From: Actinomycetes bacterium
GTDB lineage: Bacteria; Actinomycetota; Coriobacteriia; Coriobacteriales; Eggerthellaceae
Direction: 5' to 3'
DNA: 64,000 bases
NCBI GenBank assembly: GCA_023460315.1
Contig: JAEWQO010000078.1
Span: 1 to 64,000 of the forward strand
The position numbers and the translations under genes are program-made. Below, piece after piece: positions 17,528 to 26,678 of this stretch; the stretch's first letter is position 1; every line of letters begins with the position of its first letter. The notes under the pieces were generated by a model. It did no database searches, was not told the origin of the DNA, and was given only the letters and a program-made list of their open reading frames with translations.

Positions 17528-17935
17528 TTACTGGGAATCGGCCTCGTAGATCTCTCGTTCCACCACGAGTTCATTCTTGATTTTTCCAACAAGCTTCTGC
17601 AGCGCATCGATGCAGTTTGGGCGGATGTCGGCTCCGATGAGCACGTACATGAGGGAGTCGCCGACATCGAGCAAGCCCTCGTTCAGCCATATGCGTGCGT
17701 AATGGACGCCTGGCCATGTCAAAGCGTCTTCTGCAGCCTTTTTGACGCCTTCGGCATCGTATGAAAACTCGACGTGGGCAACGTTTCCCAGTCCGGTGAC
17801 TCCTTCACGCACCTGGGCTTTTGGAGTGATGCGGACAATTCCGTTATGCGCGAGGAACATGCCGCATTGGGCAGCTTGCGGATCTTGCTTTGCCTCTTTG
17901 AGCCACTGGTCGATGGACGGTTCTTGCTGAGCCAT
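17528..17935 (-). CDS. MoaE-like molybdopterin synthase catalytic subunit homologue
   Basis: A 135-residue protein with a MoaE-like layout. HNGIVRITPKAQVREG resembles the first conserved strand and turn. WPGVHYARIWLNEGLLDVGDSLMYVLIGADIRPNCIDALQKLVGKIKNELVVEREIY follows the MoaE pattern of (G)xLxVGDxxxxVxxxxxHRxxxxxAxxxxxDxxKxxxPxxKxE. The region of the two catalytic lysines is degenerate: lysines are present, but the usual PxWKxE ending is ELVVERE. The His-Arg pair is replaced by ADIRP. It may be a divergent MoaE or a related protein with another role. Neighbouring genes are not cofactor genes. Molybdenum enzymes are common in this lineage and one is encoded at 43592-45952. Confidence 0.55.
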   Translation of the reverse strand: MAQQEPSIDQWLKEAKQDPQAAQCGMFLAHNGIVRITPKAQVREGVTGLGNVAHVEFSYDAEGVKKAAEDALTWPGVHYARIWLNEGLLDVGDSLMYVLIGADIRPNCIDALQKLVGKIKNELVVEREIYEADSQ

Positions 17936-18049
17936 GGCGCCTCCTTCTCAGATACGCTCCCATTATACGCCACGTCATCGGAGTTTGCGCAAGGGAGGGA
18001 ATGAGGCGCCATGGCATGGCGGGCCGTTCTGCGTCATTGCTGAGGGGCA

Positions 18050-19870
18050 TCAAGCTTTCAGTGCAGCAGCGTTTCTTCCCGCTCTGCGTCCGAACGTGTA
18101 GATGTCTGACATGGAGCATGAGCCGAGGCGATTCGTTCCCATCTTATGGCCTGCGACTTCTCCGGCTGCGAAAAGTCCTGCGATGGGCGCGTTGGCCTCG
18201 TCGAGCACCTGGGCATCGGTGTTGATGCGCAAGCCTCCCATCGTATAATGGACAGCTGGCTTGTAGGCCATGAGGTAGTAGGGGCCGCCTTCTATGGCGT
18301 TGAAATCACCACGGAAATGAAAGTCGGGGTCTGAGCCGTCAGCGCAGTATTTGTTCCAGGTTTCGACCGTCGAGGAGAGTTGGGCGGCGTCCACGCCGAA
18401 GGATTCGCAGACCGCTTCCAGCGTGTCGCCCTTGACGATGATCTTGCGTGCTTCGAGGTTCTCGTATTCGTCGGCGTGTGTCTCAAGCAGCCCCGTCGCA
18501 TCGGCATTTGCCTGGCTGAACAGCAGGTAGGCTTTGCCGTCCGTCTGATTTTTGATGGCGTTCGACAGCACGTCGCGTCGATCAAGCTCCTCCACGAAAC
18601 GCTTGCCCTCCTTGTTGACCATGATCGCACGGCTTTCCAGACGCACGTCGCCCACATAAAGCAGAGATCCGGTCTCGGGGTCGCACACGGGGTAGGTCTG
18701 AATGTATTCCATATCGATGAGCTGCGCGCCCACGGCAGAGCCCAACTCAATGCCATCGCCTGTTGCGCCCACCGAATCAGTCGAGAGAATCGAGGAGTCC
18801 ATGGCGGGATTGTACTTTACGCGCATATCGAGGTTGGAGCCGAATCCGCCCGTCGCAAGGACGACGGCCGTGCATGAAATCGTCGTGTCCTCGTCGGTGA
18901 GGGCATTGTGCGTCTCGACACCTGCAATGCGCCCGTTGCCGTCTTTGACCAATGCGGTGGCACGCGTGTTGTTCACGAGCGTTATAGATGCGATGTCCTG
19001 CACGCGTTTTGTCAGTTTCGTCGTCATCTCGCTGCCGCTGTGCGTGATGGGAATGATGGATCGCTTGGTTGTGTGTCCGCCGAAGAGCATGAGATCGTGC
19101 TTCCAGGAGACTCCTCCCTCAAAGGTGAGCCATTGGGAGCTGTCCAGCGCGCCTTCTGCGATGACGCGAACGAGGTCGGGGTCGCCCTTGTCGTCTCCGC
19201 CAGTCAGCATGTCCTGAGCAAGGGCATCCGGGGTGTCGGCGATGCCTTGGCTGACCTGTATCCAGTTGCCGGGAACCGCCATCTCGCCACCCGACAGGGC
19301 CGTGTCTCCGCCGAATACGCCCATCTTTTCCATAAGGACAACGGTGGCCCCTGCGTTTGCTGCCGTGATGGCTGCGGCAAATCCCGCTCCGCCAGCACCG
19401 ATGACCACCACGTCGGCCGAAGAGGGCAGTGCGGCCAAAGGCTGGGCAAGCGCATGGTCGCGCTTCTTCCAGCTATCGGAATCCTGGCCTGCCGCATCGA
19501 GGGCATCGGATACCGCCTGGATAAAAGCCATGCTGGACAGGGTTGCCCCCGACACGGTGTCGACGTTGAGCGTTTGATTTTCGACGATGAGGCTCGTCAG
19601 CGTGTCCATGGCCGCATCGCCCATGCCGGGTGTTTCTCGCGAGCCAAGTACGGTGATGTGGTCGAGTGCTCCCTCGGTCACCACGACTTCAACGTCAAAC
19701 GACCCATGTTTTCCCATGCCGGTGCCCTTGCCTGCCACGCTGCCGGTGCCTGTGGCTGACGATTTGGCATTCGAAGATCCTTGCGGTGCGCATCCTGCCA
19801 AAGCAAGCGTGGTGCCAAGCGCGGTGACGGCGCCGGCGGCGATGAACTTCCTTCGAGAAACCTGTTGCAT
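18050..19870 (-). CDS. Tat-exported FMN/FAD fumarate-reductase-like oxidoreductase
   Basis: A 606-residue extracytoplasmic reductase. The signal is SRRKFIAAGAVTALGTTLALAGCAP, and the site AAAGGAGGAGACC precedes the ATG. The FMN-binding domain (about 45-125) contains DTVSGATLSS, the motif for covalent FMN attachment by ApbE. The FAD domain starts at DVVVIGAGGAGFAAAITAANAGATVVLMEK. Compared with flavocytochrome fumarate reductase, both active-site arginines seem kept (ELDRRD and MGTNRLG). Two substrate histidines appear as tyrosine (IQTYP for IQxHP; VHYTMGG for VHHTMGG). Urocanate- or acrylate-reductase-like activity on another unsaturated acid is therefore more likely than fumarate reduction. 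A LuxR-12TM gene diverges upstream. Confidence 0.85.
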   Translation of the reverse strand: MQQVSRRKFIAAGAVTALGTTLALAGCAPQGSSNAKSSATGTGSVAGKGTGMGKHGSFDVEVVVTEGALDHITVLGSRETPGMGDAAMDTLTSLIVENQTLNVDTVSGATLSSMAFIQAVSDALDAAGQDSDSWKKRDHALAQPLAALPSSADVVVIGAGGAGFAAAITAANAGATVVLMEKMGVFGGDTALSGGEMAVPGNWIQVSQGIADTPDALAQDMLTGGDDKGDPDLVRVIAEGALDSSQWLTFEGGVSWKHDLMLFGGHTTKRSIIPITHSGSEMTTKLTKRVQDIASITLVNNTRATALVKDGNGRIAGVETHNALTDEDTTISCTAVVLATGGFGSNLDMRVKYNPAMDSSILSTDSVGATGDGIELGSAVGAQLIDMEYIQTYPVCDPETGSLLYVGDVRLESRAIMVNKEGKRFVEELDRRDVLSNAIKNQTDGKAYLLFSQANADATGLLETHADEYENLEARKIIVKGDTLEAVCESFGVDAAQLSSTVETWNKYCADGSDPDFHFRGDFNAIEGGPYYLMAYKPAVHYTMGGLRINTDAQVLDEANAPIAGLFAAGEVAGHKMGTNRLGSCSMSDIYTFGRRAGRNAAALKA

Positions 19871-20125
19871 GGTCTCCTCCTTTTCGATTGCTCGCGGTCT
19901 GTCGTCTATGCCGCGAACAGAGCTTCCCTTACAGCGCCCTAGCCTATCGCCGCTTCCGCTTGGCGCAAGTATCCGTCAGGGTTAATTGCGTAACCCCGGG
20001 CATAACCCCTTGCTTCCTTCTCGCCGTTCGGTAGTATGAAGGACGGATTTGAGGGCGCTAACATAGACGGGACGACAGGCGAGACCATGGGGCGTTGAGG
20101 GTGGGGTCTGTCGACGGAGGGCTGC

Positions 20126-21559
20126 ATGGGCACAGAGGTGAAGCAGGGCTTCGCCGCGAGATGGAGTTTCGCGCTGACGCGGGTGGCTGCCATCCCGTTT
20201 GTTTTCTTTGGGGTCGGTCTGTATCGTGCGTGGCTCGCGATCTTTTTTCGCTACGATGCCTTTCCGACGATATCGGTGCTTGACTATTTCATTTTCGAGG
20301 GTGCCATTGGCGTGGTTTCTCTGGCGCTCGCTTTTCTCTCGCGGCGGGTGACGCCGCTCTGGGCGAATCGCCCCGCGGTTGCCTTCACCGGCTGCTGCAT
20401 GGTTCTGGGCTCGGCGCTCATCGTCGTCTCATGCTTTTTGGTTCCCCTCGGTGCGCTCAAAATAGTCGGTTTGCTTATGGCTGGCGGTGGCCTTGGCTCG
20501 CTGATTCTCATGTGGTCTGAGTTTTATGGTTCCCTCAATCCGATGCGCGTCGCGCTCTATCACGCCATGGCCATCTTTGTCGGAGAGGTCATCAAATGGC
20601 TTTTTCTGGGGATGTCAGTGCCTTACCTGATATTTTTCTCGCTGATTTTGCCCTTTGTGTGCCTGGCGTTCGTCAGGTCGAGCATCCGGCGACTGCCGAG
20701 TCGGGATATGCCGGGGACGCGCGAGAAGCGTGGCCCTGCCACCATTCCTTGGAAGCCGATCATGCTGATGGCCAGCTGCACGTTTGCGGGCGGGTTTGGC
20801 GCACTGCCGGTGCAGCCCATCGTGCCGGGTAACGTGCTGGGCGCCATGTTTGTGACGGCGCTCGTGTTCTTCGGGGTCCTCTCGGCGTCGCGCTGGTTCA
20901 ACTTCGATACCATTTACCAGCTTGCTTTTCCGCTTTTCATCGTCGGCTTCCTGTTCGTCATGCCAACGTTTGGTTCCAATCCTCAGATCATGGCGTTTTG
21001 CTATGACGCCGGATACACGATGCTGTCCATGTACATCATGATCATCATGAGCAATCTCACCTATCGGTTCGGCATCAATGCGGTGTGGATCAACGGGATA
21101 GAGCGTGGCGTGCGATATGTCGTTGAGCTTGCGGGCTGGCTCGCGTTTGCCGGTGCCACCTCCTATCTTGATCAGGCTATCACCTCTGCCTTGTTCGGCG
21201 GTGTAGCGATTGCGGTCGTGCTGGCGTTCGCATTCATCTTTTTCACCGAACGGGGGTTGTCGGCCAAATGGGGCATCGTGCTGGCCGAGGACCGCGGAGA
21301 CGATGCCAGGTCGCCGGGAAGCGTCTCGATCCGCACGGCAGACCTCTCACGCCATTATGGCCTGAGCCCCCGCGAGGAGGAGGTTCTGCAGCTCCTTGCC
21401 TTGGGTAGCACGGTTTCAGACATCGAAGGGGCGTTGTATGTGTCGCAAGGGACGGTCAAGGCCCACATCAGCCATATCTATCGCAAGCTTGGCATACACA
21501 GCAGGCAGGAACTCCTTTCCTTGATAGGGGATCCCGAAGATCCTCGGTGGGCTTCTTGA
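20126..21559 (+). CDS. LuxR-type regulator with a 12-TM N-terminal domain
   Basis: A 477-residue protein of the same architecture as the one at 11977-13479. About 12 hydrophobic helices (VAAIPFVFFGVGLYRAWLAIFF through AITSALFGGVAIAVVLAFAFIFF) are followed by a LuxR helix-turn-helix: GLSPREEEVLQLLALGSTVSDIEGALYVSQGTVKAHISHIYRKLGIHSRQEL. The start at 20126 follows GGAGG. It diverges from the FMN/FAD reductase gene, so that gene is its presumed target. The ligand is unknown. The 255-bp gap between the two genes holds their promoters. Confidence 0.88.
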   Translation: MGTEVKQGFAARWSFALTRVAAIPFVFFGVGLYRAWLAIFFRYDAFPTISVLDYFIFEGAIGVVSLALAFLSRRVTPLWANRPAVAFTGCCMVLGSALIVVSCFLVPLGALKIVGLLMAGGGLGSLILMWSEFYGSLNPMRVALYHAMAIFVGEVIKWLFLGMSVPYLIFFSLILPFVCLAFVRSSIRRLPSRDMPGTREKRGPATIPWKPIMLMASCTFAGGFGALPVQPIVPGNVLGAMFVTALVFFGVLSASRWFNFDTIYQLAFPLFIVGFLFVMPTFGSNPQIMAFCYDAGYTMLSMYIMIIMSNLTYRFGINAVWINGIERGVRYVVELAGWLAFAGATSYLDQAITSALFGGVAIAVVLAFAFIFFTERGLSAKWGIVLAEDRGDDARSPGSVSIRTADLSRHYGLSPREEEVLQLLALGSTVSDIEGALYVSQGTVKAHISHIYRKLGIHSRQELLSLIGDPEDPRWAS

Positions 21560-21730
21560 GGACGAAGTCCAAACGCTCTCATTCTGCTTGCAGTTTTCCG
21601 GTTTTGCCGAGGTTCCCTTGCGGCCACGATGAAGGCTGGTGAAGGATTGCGTCATTTTACGTGCTCGAAAAGCGGATGTCGGGCGGCAATGCTAGACTGG
21701 AACAATCTTTCTGCAAGCGAAAGGAGCAAC

Positions 21731-23086
21731 ATGTCTCTTCCCGCGTCCGACACGACCAAACGGCCCGACAATCGCACGACGATGGATCTGGGCGCTGTAC
21801 TTCCGATGACTGCTCAAGTCAAGGACGATCACCTGTATGTCGGTGGAGTCGACTTGGTGGAGCTGGCCCATACGCAGGGCACGGCTCTCTATGTCATGGA
21901 CGAGGCCGACATGCGCATGCGCATGGAAACCTACCTGACCGCTTTCCGCTCACGCTATGAAAATTCCGATGTCATCTATGCCAGCAAGGCCTTTCTCAAC
22001 AAGGAGGCTGCCCGTATTGTTTCTGACGAGGGGCTCTGCCTTGACGTGTCAGGCGGTGGAGAGCTTGCCGTGGCCCGCGCGGCAGGATTCCCTCTGGAAC
22101 GCGTATTTGTCCATGGCAACAACAAGACGCCGGCGGAATTGCGCGAAGCGATGGAGGCGGGGGTTGGGCGTATCGTCGTAGACAGTCGCATCGAACTGGC
22201 ACGTGTCTCTGAAATTGCCAGTGACCTAGGTATCGAACAGAATGTCTACCTGCGCATCACGCCGGGGGTGGAGGCCGACACCCATGAGTATATCCGTACG
22301 GGCTGCGAGGACTCGAAGTTCGGCTTCAGCATGCGCGACGACTGGGCATTTAAGTGCGTGAAGGACACGCTCGAAACTCCGCACGTGAGATTGGCCGGGC
22401 TGCATTGCCACATCGGTTCGCAGATTTTTGCCCTGCATTCCTATCCGGAGGCAATCGACATCATGGTCGAGTTCATGGCGCGCATCAAGGAAGCGTACGG
22501 CTATGAGATCGACGAACTGGATGTGGGCGGCGGCCTGGGGATTGCCTACACGGCCGACGAGCATCCGCCGACCATCGACGAATTTGCGGAGGTTGTCACC
22601 TCTGCCGTGCGTGCTTCGTGCGAAAAGCATGCGGTCAGGGAACCGCGCCTCCTCACCGAGCCTGGTCGCAGTTTGGTGGCCAATGCCGGAGTGACGCTGT
22701 ACACCGTGGGCATCCTGAAGACGCTTCCCGGCGTTCGCAAGTATGTTGCCGTGGACGGAGGCATGTCCGACAACATTCGCACGGCACTCTATCATGCGTC
22801 CTACGAGCCTGTTATCGCGAACAAAGCCGGACAGCCGCGCACTGAGATTGTGACCATTGCCGGAAAGCACTGCGAAAGCGGAGACGCCGTGGTGATTGAC
22901 ATGCCTATCCAGCATCCTGACCTGGGCGATATCGTTGCGGTGTTCGGAACGGGCGCGTACTGCTACACTATGTCGAGCAACTACAACGGGCAGCCGCGGC
23001 CTGCGATTGTCTTCGTGCGCGACGGCGAAGCACGCGTGACCACTCGCCGCGAGACATACGATGATCTGATGGATCGGGACATTTAG
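21731..23086 (+). CDS. lysA: Diaminopimelate decarboxylase
   Basis: Last step of lysine synthesis: PLP-dependent decarboxylation of meso-diaminopimelate. The start at 21731 follows AAGGAG; the longer frame from 21629 lacks such a site. Seen: the PLP-lysine segment YASKAFLNKEAARIV, LDVSGGGELAVARAAGF, HCHIGSQIF, DVGGGLGIAY, the PLP-phosphate-binding TEPGRSLVANAG and the C-terminal substrate motif GKHCESGDAVVID with the catalytic Cys. Length is 451 residues, within the usual range. hom starts 8 bp downstream, so the pair forms an aspartate-family amino acid operon. Confidence 0.96.
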   Translation: MSLPASDTTKRPDNRTTMDLGAVLPMTAQVKDDHLYVGGVDLVELAHTQGTALYVMDEADMRMRMETYLTAFRSRYENSDVIYASKAFLNKEAARIVSDEGLCLDVSGGGELAVARAAGFPLERVFVHGNNKTPAELREAMEAGVGRIVVDSRIELARVSEIASDLGIEQNVYLRITPGVEADTHEYIRTGCEDSKFGFSMRDDWAFKCVKDTLETPHVRLAGLHCHIGSQIFALHSYPEAIDIMVEFMARIKEAYGYEIDELDVGGGLGIAYTADEHPPTIDEFAEVVTSAVRASCEKHAVREPRLLTEPGRSLVANAGVTLYTVGILKTLPGVRKYVAVDGGMSDNIRTALYHASYEPVIANKAGQPRTEIVTIAGKHCESGDAVVIDMPIQHPDLGDIVAVFGTGAYCYTMSSNYNGQPRPAIVFVRDGEARVTTRRETYDDLMDRDI

Positions 23087-23094
23087 GAGAACAC

Positions 23095-24378
23095 ATGGCG
23101 GTTAAACTGGGGCTGATCGGCACAGGGACGGTCGGCAGCGGCTGCATCGACATCCTGAAGAAGCACCGTGCGGATTTCAGCCGTCATTACGGTATCGACT
23201 TTGAGCTTGTCCGCGTGTGTTCACGCAATCCTGAACAGGCGATCGCCCTCGGTGTCGAAGACCTCTTCACGCAGGACTATCGCGATGTTATCAGCCATCC
23301 CGACATTGACATTGTCATTGAGCTCATTGGTGGCACGACGGTTGCGCGCGACGTGGTCATTGGCGCGCTCAATGCGGGCAAAGACGTCGTCACCGCCAAC
23401 AAGGCCTTGATGGCGACCCATGGTGAAGAAGTCATGCAGACGGCCGCCGAAGCTGGCAGGGAGATTGCTTTTGAGGCGAGCGTGGGAGGAGGCATCCCTA
23501 TCATCGGCCCCCTGAAGCATGCTCTTATCGCCAACAGGATAAGCTCAGTCATGGGCATTGTGAACGGCACGACAAACTACATGCTCACCCGCATGGTCGA
23601 GGATGGATTGAGCTATGATGACGCGCTCAAGGAGGCTCAGGAGCGAGGGTTTGCCGAAGCAGACCCCACCGCCGATGTCGACGGGTTTGATGCTGCGGCG
23701 AAAATCGCCATCCTGGCATCGATCGCCTTCAACTCCCGGGTCACCCTTGACGACGTGCATACCGAGGGCATTCGCAACATCACCACCATGGATTTGGATG
23801 CTGCTCACGACATGGGGTATTGTGTGAAACTCCTCGCGTTGGCCCATCTCACGGAAGAGGGAATTGATGTGCGGGTGCACCCGACCATGCTGCCCCTTTC
23901 CCACCAGTTGGCGACCGTCGATGGCGTGTACAACGCCCTCTATGTGACGGGTGATTCCGTCGGTGAGACGATGTTCTTCGGCGAGGGGGCGGGTGCGGGT
24001 CCGGCGGCGAGCGCCGTCATGGGCGACGTGTTGGAAGTGGCGCGCCACATCATGCAGGGGACGGGTCCCCTCGTTGGCTGCACGTGCACCGACGATCTTC
24101 CGCTCATTCCTATGGAAGACCTCAAGACCAAATACTATATCCGCTTCAAGGTGGCGGATCGTTCGGGGGTCTTGGCGGCCATGGCCGGTGTGTTCGCGAA
24201 GCATAACGTGAGCGTGTACTCCGTTGTGCAGCGCGGCAAGAAGGAGGGTGGCAATGTGGATCTTGTCTACGTCACCCACACGGCACGAGAAAAAAGCGTC
24301 CGCAATGTTTTGGCGGAGATTGCCGAACTTGATGATGTCCTGCGCGGTGAACCGAGCCTTATCCGCGTAGAGGACTGA
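23095..24378 (+). CDS. hom: Homoserine dehydrogenase with ACT domain
   Basis: Reduces aspartate semialdehyde to homoserine, the branch to threonine and methionine. The NAD(P)-binding motif is LGLIGTGTVGSGCIDIL. Conserved blocks are VVTANKALMATHGEEV, EASVGGGIPIIGPLK, NGTTNYMLTRM and EADPTADVDGFDAAAKIAILAS. The C-terminal ACT domain (about 350-427, YYIRFKVADRSGVLAAMAGVFAKHNVSVYSV) is the usual feedback site for threonine. A GGAGAACAC site precedes the ATG. Length is 427 residues. It is co-transcribed with lysA. Confidence 0.96.
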   Translation: MAVKLGLIGTGTVGSGCIDILKKHRADFSRHYGIDFELVRVCSRNPEQAIALGVEDLFTQDYRDVISHPDIDIVIELIGGTTVARDVVIGALNAGKDVVTANKALMATHGEEVMQTAAEAGREIAFEASVGGGIPIIGPLKHALIANRISSVMGIVNGTTNYMLTRMVEDGLSYDDALKEAQERGFAEADPTADVDGFDAAAKIAILASIAFNSRVTLDDVHTEGIRNITTMDLDAAHDMGYCVKLLALAHLTEEGIDVRVHPTMLPLSHQLATVDGVYNALYVTGDSVGETMFFGEGAGAGPAASAVMGDVLEVARHIMQGTGPLVGCTCTDDLPLIPMEDLKTKYYIRFKVADRSGVLAAMAGVFAKHNVSVYSVVQRGKKEGGNVDLVYVTHTAREKSVRNVLAEIAELDDVLRGEPSLIRVED

Positions 24379-24974
24379 CGCGCGGACATCGGGCGAGCGA
24401 TTTCCAGATGTCTTGAACAGATCGGGGAAGGGCCTGGGGTTGAAAAGCAGGGAAAGGCCACGGTGGATTTCGGGCAGCGAGGGCCAGGTCACGCATCGTC
24501 GCCCTTCCGTCATCGCTTGACCTGAAGTGTCGTGGCGCAGCGACCGGAACTCCGTTGGGCCCAACCGTGGAAGCCGTGCGCCTTCGTCTCCTTCGTCATG
24601 ATTGCTCGGATCCTGCCACCTGCGTGCACCGGAAAGGGTTTTGGGAGCATGCGGCGAGGCGTTCCTGGATCACCCGAACCGCTCCTGCACCTACTTCCTC
24701 TGGGTAGCGACGTTCAAAAAGACGCGTCGACGACGTCGCCTCGGAAGGCACGTTGCCATTCCTTGGGGCACGAAGCCGGCGAGGAGGACATCGCGTTGTG
24801 GAGCACGACGGCCGAGCGCGCGCGATGATGCCTGTCGAGAGGCTGTGGTCGTCTTGTGGCCGTCTTGTTCAAATTGGGCGATGTGGCGGGGAATGCGTAT
24901 CGATAGTCTTATTTTATAACTAAATGAAGGTACGGTGTGAAATGCCGTAGAGTCGGCGAGACGAGAGGTGGGGC
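24379..24974. other. About 600 bp without a credible gene
   Basis: No frame here combines a ribosome-binding site with family-like sequence. The open frames (for example 24602-24919 plus) are Arg-rich and look like chance. No RNase P RNA, tmRNA or SRP RNA landmarks were seen. The last 70 bp (AT-rich TCTTATTTTATAACTAAATG near 24907-24926) probably carry the promoter of the next gene. It may be a decayed gene. Confidence 0.5.
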
Positions 24975-25391
24975 ATGAGAGGGTTCCTGGAACGGATGCA
25001 GTGGAAGATGTCCGCGTGGATGCAAGGTCGTCATGGAGCGGATGGACTGTCTAATTTTCTCATAGTCCTGGGAATCGTTTTTGTCGTCGCTTCGGTGGTG
25101 CCCGGTCTCGACGTGTTGTCATGGGTGGCGTTGGCATTGCTCGTCGTGGCCATGCTCAGAGGCTTTTCAAAGAACATCGCTGCTCGGTCGAAGGAAAACG
25201 ATGCGTACGAGCGCATTGCTGCAAAGCCCAAGCGATGGTTTGCCCTGAGGCGCAAGGCGTGGACGAACCGCGAAACCACGCGGTACTTCAAATGCAAAGG
25301 GTGTGGTGCCGTTTTGTCTGTGCCGCGCGGCAAGGGAAAGCTGCGGGTGGTGTGTCCGAAGTGCAAAACTGAGACCATGAAGAAGTCTTGA
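24975..25391 (+). CDS. Membrane protein with C-terminal zinc ribbon
   Basis: A 138-residue protein. Two membrane helices (LSNFLIVLGIVFVVASVVPGL and VLSWVALALLVVAMLRGF) are followed by a basic region and a treble-clef/zinc-ribbon-like motif, CKGCGAVLSVPRGKGKLRVVCPKC. The site GAGAGGTGGGGC precedes the ATG. The family is seen as a hypothetical protein in Actinobacteria; no function is known to me. The MarR gene begins 9 bp after its stop, suggesting co-transcription with the chaperone genes that follow. Confidence 0.8.
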   Translation: MRGFLERMQWKMSAWMQGRHGADGLSNFLIVLGIVFVVASVVPGLDVLSWVALALLVVAMLRGFSKNIAARSKENDAYERIAAKPKRWFALRRKAWTNRETTRYFKCKGCGAVLSVPRGKGKLRVVCPKCKTETMKKS

Positions 25392-25399
25392 GAAGTCAG

Positions 25400-25840
25400 A
25401 TGGATGTCGAGGGCTTCAAGCGCGAGCTTTTCACCATGGCTCGTGACATGCAGAGAATCTTGCATGACACCGTTGCTCCCATCTGCCAGCGCCAGGGACT
25501 CACGCTCCAGCAAATGCACGTGCTGTTGGAGCTTGTCGACATGCCGGGTCAGACTTCGAGCCAACTGAGCGCGCGTGCGGGTATCCTGCGGGCCAATTTC
25601 TCGAGCGTCTGTCGCAAGCTGGAGGAGGGCGGGCTTGTCGAACGTCGGCGAAGCCCTCATGATCGCCGGTCGTATGAACTGCAGATCACCGATGAGGGCC
25701 GCGCATTGCTTGCCCAGATCGATTCAGAGGTCAAACGCCGGTACGGCAAAGTGTTCGAGGAGGAGCCTCAGGAAACGTTCGAGACCGTCCTTGCCGGATT
25801 CAGGGCTCTTGGCGAATTTGTCGGGAAGTTCGAGCGCTGA
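25400..25840 (+). CDS. MarR-family transcriptional regulator
   Basis: A 146-residue winged-helix regulator. Helix-turn-helix and wing: LTLQQMHVLLELVDMPGQTSSQLSARAGILRANFSSVCRKLEEGGLVERRRSPHDRRSYELQITDEGRALL, including the family DxR (HDRR) wing motif. The ATG at 25400 is preferred; a TTG at 25388 would overlap the previous stop. It sits between the zinc-ribbon membrane gene and the DUF5685 gene with almost no spacing, so it probably regulates this operon. The effector is unknown. Confidence 0.88.
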   Translation: MDVEGFKRELFTMARDMQRILHDTVAPICQRQGLTLQQMHVLLELVDMPGQTSSQLSARAGILRANFSSVCRKLEEGGLVERRRSPHDRRSYELQITDEGRALLAQIDSEVKRRYGKVFEEEPQETFETVLAGFRALGEFVGKFER

Positions 25841-25841
25841 A

Positions 25842-26678
25842 GTGTTCGGTTACGTAAAGCCCCGCATGGAGGACTTGTCAGAGGAGGAGCGCACCCGGTA
25901 CCGCGCCGTCTATTGCGGGCTCTGCCGTGTTCTGGAGGAGCGGTTTGGGCAGCGATGTCGCTTCGCGCTCACGTACGACATGACGTTTCTGTCTCTGTTG
26001 CTCGGTGCATTGTATGAGCCAGCCGAAAGGTGGGGGAGCAGACGTTGTGCGGCGCATCCGCTGAAGTCTCATGACTTCGTTCAGACCGAATGCACCGAAT
26101 ATGCCGCCGACATGACGGTGATGCTGGTCTATCACAAGTGTCTTGACGATTGGCGCGACGATGGCAATGCTGCTGCGCGGGCCTACTCGCTGCTGTTGGA
26201 GAAACCGTATCGCGACGCAAGCGGACGACACGGTCGCACGTGCAAGGTCATTGAGGAGGGGCTCGCCTCCATAGGCGAACTTGAGAAGGCCGCTGCAGCC
26301 GGTGGCGAAGGTGCTTCTGCTCCCGATGCCGCCGCCAATCGGTTTGGGGCATTGCTGGGAGAAGTGTTTGTGTATCGCGATGATTTTTGGGCCGATAGTT
26401 TGCGCAACCTGGGTGCTCGACTTGGAAAGTTCGTGTACGTCATGGACGCTGCTTTAGATATGGACGATGATCGTTCTTCAGGCGGTTACAATCCGCTGGT
26501 CGCGTTGGACGCGCGGTCGGAGCATGTGCGGGAGGGCTTGCAGCTGCTGGCGGCCGATACCGCGGCGGCCTTTGAGAAACTACCGCTCGAGCAGGACACG
26601 CGTATTTTACGGAGCGTGTTGTACGCGGGCATGTGGCAGAAATATCAAGAGAAGGACAAGGAGAAGCGCCGTGGTTGA
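25842..26678 (+). CDS. DUF5685 family protein
   Basis: A 278-residue protein starting at GTG 25842, one base after the MarR stop; this start gives the family N-terminus (M)FGYVKP. Conserved features: RYRAVYCGLCRVLEERFGQ, LTYDMTFLSLLLGALYEP, RRCAAHPLKSH and the later DAALDMDDDRSSGGYNPL. The CGLC pair and downstream Cys/His residues suggest a metal site, but the family has no assigned function. It overlaps the start of the J-domain gene by 8 bp, indicating translational coupling. Proteins of this family commonly neighbour DnaJ/DnaK genes in Gram-positive anaerobes. Confidence 0.85.
   Translation: MFGYVKPRMEDLSEEERTRYRAVYCGLCRVLEERFGQRCRFALTYDMTFLSLLLGALYEPAERWGSRRCAAHPLKSHDFVQTECTEYAADMTVMLVYHKCLDDWRDDGNAAARAYSLLLEKPYRDASGRHGRTCKVIEEGLASIGELEKAAAAGGEGASAPDAAANRFGALLGEVFVYRDDFWADSLRNLGARLGKFVYVMDAALDMDDDRSSGGYNPLVALDARSEHVREGLQLLAADTAAAFEKLPLEQDTRILRSVLYAGMWQKYQEKDKEKRRG

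Noticed and set aside
24532..24919. Two plus-strand open frames downstream of hom
   Set aside because: Arg-rich chance composition, no family features and no ribosome-binding sites; recorded as a gene-free stretch.
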